NCBI RefSeq assembly: GCF_014489115.1
Contig: NZ_JACTAH010000001.1
Coordinates: 372,001 to 436,000, forward strand
DNA: 64,000 nt
Direction of reading: 5' to 3'
From: Thauera sedimentorum
GTDB lineage: Bacteria > Pseudomonadota > Gammaproteobacteria > Burkholderiales > Rhodocyclaceae
Shown: in pieces, positions 53,041 to 63,107 of the stretch
Layout: each line of letters starts with the position of its first letter
Position numbering within the stretch: the first letter of the stretch is position 1
Translations under genes and position numbers: made by a program
Notes under the pieces: model-generated
The model's database searches: none
Told to the model about the DNA's origin: nothing
The model's input: the letters and a program-made list of their open reading frames with translations, nothing else

Positions 53041-53742
53041 TCAGCGCACGCGCACGGCGCTCATCAGATAGTTGACGTCGGTGTTGCGGCCGAGCGAGTA
53101 AGCCTGGCTGAAGGGGTTGTAGCTCATGCCGATCAATTCGCGTGACTCCAGGCCCGCCTCGCGTGCGTGACGCGAGAGTTCCGACGGTTTGATGAACTTG
53201 GCGTAGTCGTGGGTGCCGCGCGGCAGCAGCTTGAGCACGTACTCTGCGCCGATGACCGCGAACAGGTAGGACTTGGGGTTGCGGTTCAGCGTCGAGAAGA
53301 AGACCATTCCGCCCGGTTTGACCAGGCGTGTGCAGGCGGCCACGGTACTGCCGGGGTCGGGTACATGCTCGAGCATTTCCATGCATGTGACCACGTCGAA
53401 GCGTGCGGGGTGCGCGTCGGCAAAGGCTTCGGCGCTGGCGTGGTGGTAGTCGACCTTGAGGCCGCTCTCGAAGAGATGCAGACGGGCCACCCCGAGCGCC
53501 TTCTCGGACAGGTCTATGCCGGTAACCCGCGCGCCGCGTGCGGCCATGCCTTCGGAGAGGATGCCTCCGCCGCAGCCCACATCGAGTACGTCCTTGCCGG
53601 CCAGCATCGCCTGATCGTCGATCCAGTCAAGGCGCAGGGGATTGATCTCGTGCAGCGGCTTGAATTCGGAGGCAGGGTCCCACCAGCGGTGCGCAAGGTC
53701 GCTGAATTTCTGTACTTCGGCGGGATCGGCATTCGCGTTCAT
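53041..53742 (-). CDS. ubiG: Ubiquinone biosynthesis O-methyltransferase
   Basis: 233 residues. UbiG performs the two O-methylations of ubiquinone synthesis using S-adenosylmethionine. Typical parts: the start [34 protein letters not shown], the SAM loop [14 protein letters not shown], and [14 protein letters not shown] at the end. Downstream, relatives often have gph; here ssrA follows. mtaD, two genes upstream, removes a product of SAM use, so the conserved neighbourhood makes sense. Confidence 0.96.
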   Translation of the reverse strand: MNANADPAEVQKFSDLAHRWWDPASEFKPLHEINPLRLDWIDDQAMLAGKDVLDVGCGGGILSEGMAARGARVTGIDLSEKALGVARLHLFESGLKVDYHHASAEAFADAHPARFDVVTCMEMLEHVPDPGSTVAACTRLVKPGGMVFFSTLNRNPKSYLFAVIGAEYVLKLLPRGTHDYAKFIKPSELSRHAREAGLESRELIGMSYNPFSQAYSLGRNTDVNYLMSAVRVR

Positions 53743-53830
53743 CGGCTATGTCTCGGGCGGAACTCGGGAAAAGGCGGATGGTACCGGAAATCGATCGCTT
53801 GGCAGACCCGCCGTTCCCTCGCCGGAAAAG

Positions 53831-53858
53831 AAAAAGCCCTGCCAGGGCAGGGCTTTTT
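53831..53858 (-). terminator. Terminator of ompA
   Basis: AAAAAGCCCTGCC and GGCAGGGCTTTTT form a 13-bp stem with a 2-base centre, T-rich on both strands. It is 18 bases past the ompA stop and can also insulate ubiG. Confidence 0.9.
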
Positions 53859-53876
53859 CGGGGCGTGAGCCGGCGA

Positions 53877-54581
53877 TTACTTGGTGCCGATCACTTCCAC
53901 TTCCACGCGGCGGTCCGGCTGCAGGCAGCTGATCAGCGCGGCGCGGCCCTTGGTGCCGTCGCACTTGTTACCGGTGACCGGCTGGCGCTCGCCCTTGCCT
54001 TCGGTGTAGACGCGGTTGGCTTCGATGCCCTTCTCGACCAGGTAGGTCTTGACGGCAGCGGCGCGGCGCTCGGACAGGCGCTGGTTGTAGGCGTCAGAAC
54101 CGATACGGTCGGTGTGGCCCACGGCCAGGATGACTTCCAGCTTCAGACCCTTGGCCTGGGCAGCCAGTTCGTCCAGGCGGCTCTTGCCTTCCGGCTTCAG
54201 CACGGCCTTGTCGAAGTCGAACAGGGCGTCGGCGGAGAGCTTGACCTTGTCAGCGGTCGGGCGGACGGCGGGTGCGGCAGCCGGGGCCGCAGCCGGAGCG
54301 GCGGCGGTGCACTTGTCCTTGGGTACGATGTCGCCATCGCACTCGCAGCCGGCCGGGAATTCACCCGCCATGGCGGAGGCGGCAGCGGCCGGGCTCCAGT
54401 AACCGGTCCGCCAGCACAGGCCGGTACCGCTGCGGGCGACAACGTTGCGCGCGTCGATCACGTACGGGATTTCGCCCTTGCCGTCGACGACCACGTCCTT
54501 GGTCTGGGCAAAAGCGGCGGGAGCGGAGAAGCCGGCCGCAGCGACGGCGGCGAGCAGCAGCATCTTGGTTTGTTTGATCAT
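53877..54581 (-). CDS. OmpA-family outer-membrane/peptidoglycan-binding protein
   Basis: 234 residues: signal peptide (MIKQTKMLLLAAVAAAGFSA, cleaved near AFA/QTK), a short N-terminal part with two conserved cysteines (GTGLCWRTGYW, CECDGD), an Ala/Pro linker (about 92-107), and a C-terminal OmpA domain (about 113-232) with FDFDKAVLKPEG, VGHTDRIGSDAYNQRLSERR. The domain anchors the envelope to peptidoglycan. It has no eight-strand barrel, so it is of the short betaproteobacterial type. GAGGA precedes the ATG at 54581; the upstream in-frame ATG is not used. Confidence 0.93.
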   Translation of the reverse strand: MIKQTKMLLLAAVAAAGFSAPAAFAQTKDVVVDGKGEIPYVIDARNVVARSGTGLCWRTGYWSPAAAASAMAGEFPAGCECDGDIVPKDKCTAAAPAAAPAAAPAVRPTADKVKLSADALFDFDKAVLKPEGKSRLDELAAQAKGLKLEVILAVGHTDRIGSDAYNQRLSERRAAAVKTYLVEKGIEANRVYTEGKGERQPVTGNKCDGTKGRAALISCLQPDRRVEVEVIGTK

Positions 54582-54662
54582 TTTTGTTCCTCGTCGAAGG
54601 GCAGGGATTGAATGAACCCGAACGGTATCGTGGTGCTTTCGGGAGCTTGTGGCGTTGAACGG

Positions 54663-54690
54663 ACAATACGCTATCCAGTTCAAGTAACAA
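54663..54690 (-). promoter_or_regulatory. Possible promoter of ompA
   Basis: On the minus strand TTGTTA (54685-54690) and TATTGT (54663-54668) are spaced by 16 bp. The -35 overlaps the end of mtaD. The leader would be about 75 bases. Each box has four consensus bases, so confidence is limited. Confidence 0.35.
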
Positions 54691-55999
54691 GTTTAGTTTG
54701 CCACACGGCAATAAGCCGGAGCAATTCTCTGTCGCTAGTGTGCAACAAGCTTTTACTCTCTTCGATCCTGAGTTCTCCATCCACCCAGACATGTGTCACA
54801 TGTTCGCGTCCGGCGACGTTGACGAGATGCGAGACCGGGTCGAAGCAGGGCAGTGTTTCGGGCGTGCCGAGCCTCACGGCACACAGGTCGGCGAGCTTGC
54901 CGGGTTCGATCGAGCCGATGCGGTCGGTCATGCCGAGCGCCGCGGCGCCATTGAGGGTGGCCATGCGCAGGGCGGTGTGTGCCGGCACCGCGGTGGCGTC
55001 GAGGGTGGCCACCTTGGCCAGCAGGGCCGCGTGGCGCATCTCGGTGAACATGTCTAGGCGATTGTTGCTGGCCGCGCCATCGGTGCCCAGGCCGACGTTG
55101 ATGCCGCGCTTGAGCAGGGCGTCTACCGGGGCGATGCCGCTGGCGAGCTTCATGTTGGAGGTGGGGCAGTGGGCGACGCTGCAGCCATGGTGCGCGAGCA
55201 GGTCGATGTCGGTGGCGTCCAGGTGCACCGCATGTACGCCGATGAAGTTGGCGCCGGGCAGCCCCAGGCGCTCCAGCCTGGCGAGGGGGCGGGTGCCGTG
55301 CTGAGTCAGCGAGTCGCCGATCTCCTGCGCGGTCTCGTGGATATGGATGTGGATCGGCACTTCGATCTCCGCCGCCAGGCTGGCCACCCGCTGCAGGGCG
55401 TCGTCGGAAACCGTGTAGGGAGCATGGGGCGCCAGCGTGAAGCCGATGCGCGGATGGTCGCGCCAGCGGTCGCGTGCGGCGAGGCCCTTGCGCAGGCAGT
55501 CGTCGGCGCCGGACGCGTAAGGCGTGGGGAAGTCGAGCACGACCGCGCCGAGGACGGCCCGCATGCCGGCCTGATCGAAGGCGTCGGCGGCGGCATCGGG
55601 GTAGAAATACATGTCGTTGCAGGTCGTCGTGCCACCGCGCAGCATCTCGGCCGCGGCCAGCAGGGTGCCGTCGCGTACGAAGGCGGCGGATACGTGCCGG
55701 CCTTCGGTGGGCCAGATCGCTTCCTGCAGCCAGCGCATCAGCGGCAGGTCGTCGGCGATGCCGCGCATCAGGCTCATGGCCGCGTGGGCATGAAGGTTGA
55801 CGAAGCCGGGGAACAGCACGTGCTCGGTCAGCGCCAGGGTCCGCGCGGCGGGATGACGCCGGCGCGCTTCGTCGCGCGGCAGCAGTGCGAGGATTCGTTC
55901 GCCGCTCAGGACGACGGTGTGCTCTTCCAGCGTGACGCCGGCGGGTTCCACCGGCACGATCCAGCGGGCCTCGATCAGCAGGTCTGCCGTGTCATCCAT
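54680..55999 (-). CDS. mtaD: 5-Methylthioadenosine/S-adenosylhomocysteine deaminase (TRZ/ATZ family)
   Basis: 439 residues of the amidohydrolase superfamily. Metal ligands H70 and H72 are in VNLHAHAAM, further metal/active-site parts in HIHIHETAQE, GVHAVHLDATD and LGTDGAASNNRLDM. The enzyme deaminates methylthioadenosine or S-adenosylhomocysteine. Its place between gyrA and ompA/ubiG is conserved in Pseudomonas and betaproteobacteria, which supports the specific name. The gene is divergent from gyrA across a 222-bp gap with no convincing promoter boxes. Confidence 0.92.
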   Translation of the reverse strand: MDDTADLLIEARWIVPVEPAGVTLEEHTVVLSGERILALLPRDEARRRHPAARTLALTEHVLFPGFVNLHAHAAMSLMRGIADDLPLMRWLQEAIWPTEGRHVSAAFVRDGTLLAAAEMLRGGTTTCNDMYFYPDAAADAFDQAGMRAVLGAVVLDFPTPYASGADDCLRKGLAARDRWRDHPRIGFTLAPHAPYTVSDDALQRVASLAAEIEVPIHIHIHETAQEIGDSLTQHGTRPLARLERLGLPGANFIGVHAVHLDATDIDLLAHHGCSVAHCPTSNMKLASGIAPVDALLKRGINVGLGTDGAASNNRLDMFTEMRHAALLAKVATLDATAVPAHTALRMATLNGAAALGMTDRIGSIEPGKLADLCAVRLGTPETLPCFDPVSHLVNVAGREHVTHVWVDGELRIEESKSLLHTSDRELLRLIAVWQTKLVT

Positions 56000-56221
56000 G
56001 TGCTTGATGCCTCCAGGTTGGGCGCGCGGCGGGCTCGCCTGCCGCCGCGAACAGGTTCGTGAGCTGCGAGCTTACTTTGCGAGCGCGGTCGGACGCCATC
56101 GCAGCCGCCATCCGCGGGATGCGCGCCAGCGCGCCCGGAATGCAATCGGGAGGCGGTTTGAGCCGGTCGGCATGGTAAGATTTCAAGCTTTTGATCAAGC
56201 GGATAATCCCGCCGTCGCGAC

Positions 56222-58855
56222 ATGACCCAGTTCGCCAAGGAAACACTGCCGATCAGCCTGGAAGAGGAGATGCGTCACTCCTACCTCGACTACGCGATGA
56301 GCGTGATCGTGGGGCGGGCGCTGCCCGATGCGCGTGATGGCCTGAAGCCGGTGCACCGGCGCGTGCTGTTCGCGATGCACGAGCTGTCCAACGACTGGAA
56401 CCGCGCCTACAAGAAATCGGCACGTATCGTCGGCGACGTGATCGGTAAGTACCACCCGCACGGCGATTCGGCGGTCTATGACACCATCGTTCGCATGGCG
56501 CAGGATTTCTCGCTGCGCTACATGCTGGTCGACGGCCAGGGCAACTTCGGCTCGGTCGATGGCGACAACGCCGCGGCGATGCGTTACACCGAAATCCGCA
56601 TGGCGCGCATCGGCCACGAACTGCTGGCCGACATCGACAAGGAAACGGTGGACTTCGGGCCGAACTACGACGGCTCCGAGAAAGAGCCGCTGATCCTGCC
56701 GGCGCGCATTCCCAACCTGCTGATCAACGGTTCCTCGGGCATCGCGGTGGGTATGGCCACCAACATCCCGCCGCACAACCTGGGCGAGGTGGTCGACGCC
56801 TGCCTGAAGCTGCTTGAAGAGCCGGATACCGACATCGAGGCGCTGATCGACATCGTCAAGGCGCCGGACTTCCCGACCGCCGGGCTGATCTACGGCCTCA
56901 ACGGCGTGCACGAAGGCTATCGCACCGGCCGCGGCCGGGTGATCATGCGCGCTCGCACCCACTTCGAGGACATCGGCAAGGGCGACCGCCAGGCCATCAT
57001 CGTCGACGAGCTGCCCTACCAGGTGAACAAGCGCACCTTGTTGGAGCGCATCGCCGAGCTGGTGAACGACAAGAAGGTCGAGGGCATCAGCGAGATCCGC
57101 GACGAATCGGACAAGTCCGGCATGCGCGTGGTGATCGAACTTAAGCGCGGCGAGATGCCCGAGGTGGTGCTCAACAACCTGTTCAAGCACACCCAGCTGC
57201 AGGACACCTTCGGCATGAACATGGTGGCCCTGGTCGATGGCCGCCCGCGCCTGCTGAACCTCAAGCAGATGCTGGTGTGCTTCCTGGAGCACCGCCGCGA
57301 GGTGGTCACCCGCCGCACCATCTTCGAACTGCGCAAGGCGCGCGACCGCGGCCACATCCTGGAAGGCCTGGCGGTGGCGCTGTCCAACGTCGACGAGATC
57401 ATCGCGCTGATCAAGGCCGCGCCCGCGCCGGCCGACGCGCGCCGCGGGCTGATGGAGCGCACCTGGCGTTCGCCGCTGGTCGAGGAGATGCTCTCGCGCG
57501 CGATGGCCGACAGCTATCGCCCGGAAGGCCTGCTGCCGGAGTTCGGCCTGTCCGCGCAGGGCTATCGCCTGTCCGACGTGCAGGCCCAGCGCATCCTGGA
57601 GATGCAGCTGCAGCGCCTGACCAACATGGAGCAGGACAAGATCGTCGGCGAGTACCGCGAGGTGATGGAGCTGATCACCGACCTGCTCGACATCCTCGCC
57701 CGCCCTGAGCGCATCACCGCGATCATCGTCGAGGAACTCACCGCGATCCGCAACCAGTTCGGCGATCCGCGCCGCTCCGAGATCGTCATGAGCACCGCGG
57801 AGATCAACATCGAGGACCTGATCACCCCGGAAGACATGGTGGTCACGCTCTCGCACGGCGGTTACTTCAAGCGCCAGCCGCTGGCCGACTACCGCGCGCA
57901 GCGCCGCGGCGGACGCGGCAAGCAGGCCACCTCGATGAAGGACGAGGACTTCATCGACCGCCTGTTCGTGGCCAACACCCACGACTACGTGCTGTGCTTC
58001 TCCAGCCGCGGCCGGGTTTACTGGCTCAAGGTCTACGAGGTGCCGGAAGGCACGCGCAACTCGCGCGGCAAACCCATCGTCAATCTCTTCCCGCTGCTCG
58101 AAGGCGAGAAGATCACCGCGGTGCTGCCGGTCAAGGAATTCGACGACGGCCACTTCGTGTTCATGGCCACCTCCGAGGGCACGGTCAAGAAGACCGCGCT
58201 GTCGGCCTTCGCCAACCCGCGCAAGGCCGGCATCATCGCCGCCAGCCTGGACGACGGCGACCGCCTGATCGGCGTGGCGATCACCGACGGCGAGTGCGAT
58301 GTGATGCTGTTCTCCGACGCCGGCAAGGCGGTGCGCTTCGCCGAAGGCGACGTGCGCCCGATGGGCCGCGAGGCGCGCGGCGTGCGCGGCATGACCCTGG
58401 AAGACGGCCAGCGCGTAATCGCCATGCTGGTGGCCAAGGGCGAGGAGCAGGCGGTGCTCACCGCCACCGAGAACGGCTACGGCAAGCGCACCCCGGTGGG
58501 TGAATACACCCGCCACGGGCGTGGCACCAAGGGCATGATCGCCATCCAGACCTCGGACCGCAACGGCAAGCTGGTGGCGGCCGTGCTGGTCGATCCGGTC
58601 GATGAGGTGATGCTGATCTCCACCGGCGGCGTGCTGATCCGCACCAAGGTGCGCGACATCCGCGAGCTGGGCCGCGCCACCCAGGGTGTGACGCTGATCA
58701 ACCTGGACGAAGGCACTTTCCTGGCCGGCCTGGAGAAGGTGGCCGAGTCCGAGGACGATGCGCTCGAGAGCGGCAACGGCGAAGAGCCGGAAACCGAAGG
58801 CGGCGAGGGCGGCGCGGGCGTTGAAGACGCCGGCAACGGCGAGGCCGACGCATGA
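56222..58855 (+). CDS. gyrA: DNA gyrase subunit A
   Basis: 877 residues, the usual length. GyrA cuts and rejoins DNA with GyrB to supercoil the chromosome. The catalytic Y122 is in [11 protein letters not shown]. The quinolone-resistance region [10 protein letters not shown] has the sensitive-type S83 and D87. The beta-pinwheel C-terminal domain contains the GyrA-box QRRGGRGKQ, and the protein ends in an acidic Glu/Gly tail. Its stop overlaps serC in ATGA, so gyrA leads the aromatic amino acid/serine operon as in Pseudomonas. No strong ribosome site precedes the ATG. Confidence 0.98.
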   Translation: MTQFAKETLPISLEEEMRHSYLDYAMSVIVGRALPDARDGLKPVHRRVLFAMHELSNDWNRAYKKSARIVGDVIGKYHPHGDSAVYDTIVRMAQDFSLRYMLVDGQGNFGSVDGDNAAAMRYTEIRMARIGHELLADIDKETVDFGPNYDGSEKEPLILPARIPNLLINGSSGIAVGMATNIPPHNLGEVVDACLKLLEEPDTDIEALIDIVKAPDFPTAGLIYGLNGVHEGYRTGRGRVIMRARTHFEDIGKGDRQAIIVDELPYQVNKRTLLERIAELVNDKKVEGISEIRDESDKSGMRVVIELKRGEMPEVVLNNLFKHTQLQDTFGMNMVALVDGRPRLLNLKQMLVCFLEHRREVVTRRTIFELRKARDRGHILEGLAVALSNVDEIIALIKAAPAPADARRGLMERTWRSPLVEEMLSRAMADSYRPEGLLPEFGLSAQGYRLSDVQAQRILEMQLQRLTNMEQDKIVGEYREVMELITDLLDILARPERITAIIVEELTAIRNQFGDPRRSEIVMSTAEINIEDLITPEDMVVTLSHGGYFKRQPLADYRAQRRGGRGKQATSMKDEDFIDRLFVANTHDYVLCFSSRGRVYWLKVYEVPEGTRNSRGKPIVNLFPLLEGEKITAVLPVKEFDDGHFVFMATSEGTVKKTALSAFANPRKAGIIAASLDDGDRLIGVAITDGECDVMLFSDAGKAVRFAEGDVRPMGREARGVRGMTLEDGQRVIAMLVAKGEEQAVLTATENGYGKRTPVGEYTRHGRGTKGMIAIQTSDRNGKLVAAVLVDPVDEVMLISTGGVLIRTKVRDIRELGRATQGVTLINLDEGTFLAGLEKVAESEDDALESGNGEEPETEGGEGGAGVEDAGNGEADA

Positions 58856-59949
58856 GTCGCGTGTGGAACTTCAGCGCCGGTCCCGCGGCGCTGCCCGAAG
58901 AGGTGCTGCGCCAGGCGGCCGAGGAGATGCTCGACTGGCACGGCGCCGGCATGGGCGTGATGGAGATGAGCCATCGCGGCAAGGAGTTCATGTCGATCGC
59001 CGAAGCCGCCGAAGCAGACCTGCGCGAGCTGCTCGCGGTGCCGGCCAGTTACCGCATCCTGTTCATGCAGGGTGGGGCGATCGCCGAGAACGCCATCATC
59101 CCGATGAACCTGCTGGGCGACAGGAAGGTCGCCGACTACGTGGTCACCGGCTCGTGGTCGCAGAAGTCGCAGAAGGAGGCGCGCAGGTATGCCGGGGTGA
59201 ACATTGCGGCCACGTCCGAGGCCGGCGGTTTCACGTCGGTGCCGGCGATGCGCGACTGGCAGCTGTCGGACGACCCCGCCTACGTGTTCACCTGCACCAA
59301 CGAGACCATCGGTGGGGTGGAGTACCCCTTCGAGCCTGATCTGGCGCAGATCGGCCGCGCTGAGGTGCCGGTGGTCGCCGACATGTCCTCGCACATCCTG
59401 TCGCGCGTCATCGACGTCTCCAAGTACGGCCTGATTTTCGGCGGCGCGCAGAAAAACATCGGCCCCGCGGGGCTCACCATCTGCATCGTGCGCGAGGACC
59501 TGCTCGGGCGCGCCATGCCGCTGTGCCCGTCGGCCTTCGACTACAAGACTGTGGCCGAGGCCGGCTCCATGTACAACACCCCGCCGACCTACGCGATCTA
59601 CATCGCCGGGCTGGTGTTTCAGTGGCTCAAGCGCCAGGGCGGCGTGGCCGCGATGGAAGCGCGCAACATCGCCAAGGCGCGCCTGCTCTACGATTACCTG
59701 GACGGCTCCGGCTTTTACGAGAACCGGGTCGATCCGGCCTGCCGCTCGCGCATGAACGTGCCCTTCTTCCTCAAGGACGAGTCGCTCAACGATGCCTTCC
59801 TGAGCGGAGCCAAGGACGCCGGGCTGGTGCAACTCAAGGGACACAAGTCGGTCGGCGGCATGCGCGCGTCGATCTACAACGCGATGCCGATCGAGGGCGT
59901 GGCCGCCCTGGTCGACTACATGAAGGCCTTTGCCGCGCGCCACGGCTGA
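58852..59949 (+). CDS. serC: Phosphoserine aminotransferase
   Basis: 365 residues. SerC makes 3-phosphoserine from phosphohydroxypyruvate and also serves pyridoxal phosphate synthesis. PLP lysine K201 lies in [11 protein letters not shown]; the opening [11 protein letters not shown] is diagnostic. It overlaps gyrA by four bases and is followed by pheA after 32 bp. Confidence 0.97.
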   Translation: MSRVWNFSAGPAALPEEVLRQAAEEMLDWHGAGMGVMEMSHRGKEFMSIAEAAEADLRELLAVPASYRILFMQGGAIAENAIIPMNLLGDRKVADYVVTGSWSQKSQKEARRYAGVNIAATSEAGGFTSVPAMRDWQLSDDPAYVFTCTNETIGGVEYPFEPDLAQIGRAEVPVVADMSSHILSRVIDVSKYGLIFGGAQKNIGPAGLTICIVREDLLGRAMPLCPSAFDYKTVAEAGSMYNTPPTYAIYIAGLVFQWLKRQGGVAAMEARNIAKARLLYDYLDGSGFYENRVDPACRSRMNVPFFLKDESLNDAFLSGAKDAGLVQLKGHKSVGGMRASIYNAMPIEGVAALVDYMKAFAARHG

Positions 59950-59981
59950 GTACCGGCGAGCAACACTGAGACGAGCGGAAG

Positions 59982-61046
59982 ATGAGCGACGAACTGCTGA
60001 ACCTGCGCAACCAGATCGACCACCTGGACGAGGAGATCCTCGCCCGCCTGGCCCAGCGTGCGACCTGCGCGCAACGCATAGGGGTGATCAAGCAAGGCAA
60101 TCTCTACCGTCCGGAGCGCGAGGCCCAGGTGCTGCGCCGCCTGGCCGACGCCAACCCGGGGCCGCTGCCGGATGCGGCAGTGCAGACCATCTTCCGCGAG
60201 ATCATGTCCGCCTGTCTCGCGCTTGAGCAGCCGCTCAAGGTGGCCTATCTGGGGCCGGCCGGCACCTTCTCCGAGAGCGCCTCGCGCAAGCATTTCGGCA
60301 GTGCCCCCAACTTCCTGCCGCTGTCGACCATCGACGACGTGTTCCGCGCGGTGGAGGCCGGCAATGTCGATTACGGCGTGGTGCCGGTGGAGAACTCCAC
60401 CGAGGGCGCGGTGGGCGGCACGCTCGACCTGCTGCTCGCCAACCCGCTGAAGATCTGCGGCGAGGTCAAGCTGCGCATCCACCAGCAACTGCTGTCGCGC
60501 GCCGACGGCATCGGTGCGGCCAAGCGCCTGTATTCGCATGCGCAGTCGCTGGCGCAGTGCCATGAATGGCTCAACCGCAACCTGGCCAGCCTGCCGCGGG
60601 TGCCGGTGGCGAGCAACGCCGAGGCGGCCCGCCTGGCCGCCGAGGACCCGGAGTCCTGCGCGATTGCCGGCGAAGCCGCCGCGGAGCTCTACGGGCTGAA
60701 GGTGCTGGCCGCGAACATCGAGGACGATCCGAACAACACCACGCGCTTCCTGGTGATCGCCCGCCACGACGCCGGCCCGTCCGGCAGCGACCGCACCTCG
60801 CTGGTCTGTTCGGCGACCAACCGGCCGGGGGCCATGCATGCGCTGCTCGAACCGCTCGCGCGGCACGGGGTGAGCATGACCAAGCTGCAGTCGCGCCCGG
60901 CGCGCTCCGGTCTGTGGGAGTACGTGTTCTACGTCGATATCGAAGGCCATCAGGACGAAGCCCCGGTTGCTGCCGCGCTCAAGGAACTCAACGAGCGCGC
61001 AGCCTTCGTCAAGGTGCTGGGGTCCTATCCGGTGGCCGCCATCTGA
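59982..61046 (+). CDS. pheA: Chorismate mutase / prephenate dehydratase (P-protein)
   Basis: 354 residues in three parts: an AroQ chorismate mutase (about 1-85, [20 protein letters not shown]), the prephenate dehydratase (about 87-265, [18 protein letters not shown] and the active [10 protein letters not shown]), and a C-terminal ACT domain (about 270-350, [21 protein letters not shown]) for feedback by phenylalanine. It makes phenylpyruvate. GAGACGAGCGGAAG precedes the ATG. Confidence 0.97.
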   Translation: MSDELLNLRNQIDHLDEEILARLAQRATCAQRIGVIKQGNLYRPEREAQVLRRLADANPGPLPDAAVQTIFREIMSACLALEQPLKVAYLGPAGTFSESASRKHFGSAPNFLPLSTIDDVFRAVEAGNVDYGVVPVENSTEGAVGGTLDLLLANPLKICGEVKLRIHQQLLSRADGIGAAKRLYSHAQSLAQCHEWLNRNLASLPRVPVASNAEAARLAAEDPESCAIAGEAAAELYGLKVLAANIEDDPNNTTRFLVIARHDAGPSGSDRTSLVCSATNRPGAMHALLEPLARHGVSMTKLQSRPARSGLWEYVFYVDIEGHQDEAPVAAALKELNERAAFVKVLGSYPVAAI

Positions 61047-61096
61047 AGCCCGCCGGGCAGGCCAGCCCGGCGCCACGTAAGAACGGGAGACATCCG

Positions 61097-62194
61097 ATGA
61101 GTGCAGCCAGTCAGGCGCCCGACTACATCCGCGCCATCTCGCCCTACCAGCCCGGAAAGCCGATTTCCGAGCTTGCCCGCGAGATGGGCATCCCGGAAGC
61201 GAGCATCGTCAAGCTCGCTTCCAACGAGAATCCGCTGGGCATGGGGCCGCGCGCTCGCGAGGCGGCGCTGGCGGCACTGTCCGGCATCGAGCGTTATCCG
61301 GACGGCAACGGCTTCGCCCTGAAGGGAGCCTTGTCCCGGCGGCTGGGGGTTGCGCCGGAGCAGGTGGTGCTGGGCAATGGCTCGAACGACGTGCTGGAAC
61401 TCGCGGCACGCGCCTTCCTCGCGCCGGGGCGTTCGGCGGTGTTCTCGCAGTACGCCTTTGCCGTGTATCCGCTGGCGATCAACGCGGTCGGCGCCCGGGG
61501 CATCCAGGTGGCGGCAAAGGACTACGGGCACGACCTCGACGCCATGGCCGCGGCCATCGGGCCGGACACGCGCATCGTCTTCGTCGCAAACCCGAACAAC
61601 CCGACCGGCACCTTCATGCACGGGCCGGAACTCGAAGCCTTCCTGCAGCGGGTGCCGCAAGACGTGCTGGTGGTGCTGGACGAGGCCTATACCGAGTACC
61701 TCAACGCCGAGCAACGCTACGACAGCATCGCCTGGCTGCCGCGCTTCCCCAACCTGCTGGTCTCGCGCACCTTCTCCAAGGCCTACGGGCTGGCCGGCCT
61801 GCGGGTCGGCTACGGCATCGCCCACCCCGATGTGGCCGACCTGATGAACCGCGTACGCCAGCCCTTCAACGTCTCCAGCGTGGCGCTCGCCGCAGCCGAG
61901 GCGGCGCTGGGTGACGAGGAGTTCCTTGCGCAGAGCGCGCGGGTGAACGAGCGCGGCATGGCGCAGATCACCGAGGCGCTGGCCGAACTCGGGCTGGAGT
62001 GGATTCCTTCCGCCGGCAACTTCGTCACCTTCAGGGTGGGCGAGGCGGCGGCGGTCAACGCCAGCCTGCTGCGCCAGGGCGTGATCGTGCGTCCGATCGC
62101 CAGCTACGGCATGCCGGAATGGCTGCGGGTGTCGATCGGCCTGCCGGAAGAGAACGCCCGCTTCATCGCCGCGCTGAAGCAGGCCCTGGGCTGA
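61097..62194 (+). CDS. hisC: Histidinol-phosphate / aromatic aminotransferase
   Basis: 365 residues, class I/II PLP aminotransferase of the HisC branch: [25 protein letters not shown] and the PLP lysine K228 in [18 protein letters not shown]. In this operon, next to pheA and tyrA, the HisC2 type probably aminates phenylpyruvate, hydroxyphenylpyruvate or prephenate besides histidinol phosphate. The ATG at 61097 has GGGAGA upstream and is chosen over longer in-frame starts inside pheA. Confidence 0.94.
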   Translation: MSAASQAPDYIRAISPYQPGKPISELAREMGIPEASIVKLASNENPLGMGPRAREAALAALSGIERYPDGNGFALKGALSRRLGVAPEQVVLGNGSNDVLELAARAFLAPGRSAVFSQYAFAVYPLAINAVGARGIQVAAKDYGHDLDAMAAAIGPDTRIVFVANPNNPTGTFMHGPELEAFLQRVPQDVLVVLDEAYTEYLNAEQRYDSIAWLPRFPNLLVSRTFSKAYGLAGLRVGYGIAHPDVADLMNRVRQPFNVSSVALAAAEAALGDEEFLAQSARVNERGMAQITEALAELGLEWIPSAGNFVTFRVGEAAAVNASLLRQGVIVRPIASYGMPEWLRVSIGLPEENARFIAALKQALG

Positions 62195-62213
62195 ACCGGG
62201 GGCGGACGGAGCG

Positions 62214-63101
62214 ATGGCGCTGATCGGCAAACTGGTGGTGTGCGGGGTCGGCCTGATCGGCGGCTCCTTCGCGCTTGCGCTGCGGCGTGCCGGCATGGTC
62301 GACCGGGTGGTCGGCATGGGGCGCAGCCAGGCCTCACTGGCACGCGCGGTCGAACTTGGGGTGATCGACGAGGCGGCCACCGACTGGGCAGTGGCGCTGG
62401 ACGGGGCAGACCTCGTGCTGCTCGCCGCGCCGGTCGGCCAGATGGATCCGATCATGGCCGCGATGGCCCCGCACCTGGGGGCCGATACCGTGGTCACCGA
62501 TGCCGGCAGTACCAAGCGCGACGTCATCGAGGCCCTCTACCGCCATCTCGGCGGGCGGCTGGCCAACGTGGTACCCGCGCATCCGATCGCCGGCGCCGAG
62601 AAGAGCGGGGTCGATGCGGCCTTTGCCTCGCTCTACGAAGGCAAGAAGGTGGTCGTCACGCCCTTGCCGGAGAACGCGCCGGCGGCGATCGAGCGCGTGC
62701 GCGCGGCCTGGGCCGCCTGCGGCGCGGTGATCCACCAGATGTCGCCGGCCGAGCACGACCGCGTGTTTGCCGCGGTCAGCCATCTGCCGCACCTGTTGGC
62801 CTTCGGCCTGGTGCACGACCTTGCCGGGCGGGCCAACGCCGAGCAGCTGTTCAGCTACGCGGCGAGCGGCTTCCGCGACTTCACCCGCATCGCCGGCAGC
62901 CATCCGGAGATGTGGCGCGACATCTGCATCGCCAACCGCCAGGCCCTGCTTGGCGAACTCGACCAGTACCTCGCCGAGCTCGCCTACCTGCGCGCTTTGC
63001 TGCTGGCCGGCGACGCCACCCGCCTGGAACATCTGTTCGACGAGGCGCGCCGCGCGCGCAACGCCTGGGCCGAACAGCAGACCAACATCGCAAGCGAGTA
63101 A
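62214..63101 (+). CDS. tyrA: Prephenate (arogenate) dehydrogenase
   Basis: 295 residues, the core-length TyrA of proteobacteria. The NAD(P) loop is GVGLIGGSFALALRRAG at 11-27; HPIAGAEKSGVDAA and HDRVFAAVSHLPHL carry the substrate histidines. It oxidatively decarboxylates prephenate or arogenate toward tyrosine; cofactor preference cannot be read with certainty. aroA follows six bases on. Confidence 0.96.
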   Translation: MALIGKLVVCGVGLIGGSFALALRRAGMVDRVVGMGRSQASLARAVELGVIDEAATDWAVALDGADLVLLAAPVGQMDPIMAAMAPHLGADTVVTDAGSTKRDVIEALYRHLGGRLANVVPAHPIAGAEKSGVDAAFASLYEGKKVVVTPLPENAPAAIERVRAAWAACGAVIHQMSPAEHDRVFAAVSHLPHLLAFGLVHDLAGRANAEQLFSYAASGFRDFTRIAGSHPEMWRDICIANRQALLGELDQYLAELAYLRALLLAGDATRLEHLFDEARRARNAWAEQQTNIASE

Positions 63102-63107
63102 TCCCGC

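Noticed and set aside
56190-56207. TTGATCAAG and GATAAT before gyrA, at first like an FNR site with a -10 box
   Set aside because: TTGATCAA lacks the N4 spacer of an FNR box, and no -35 lies at a proper distance from GATAAT.
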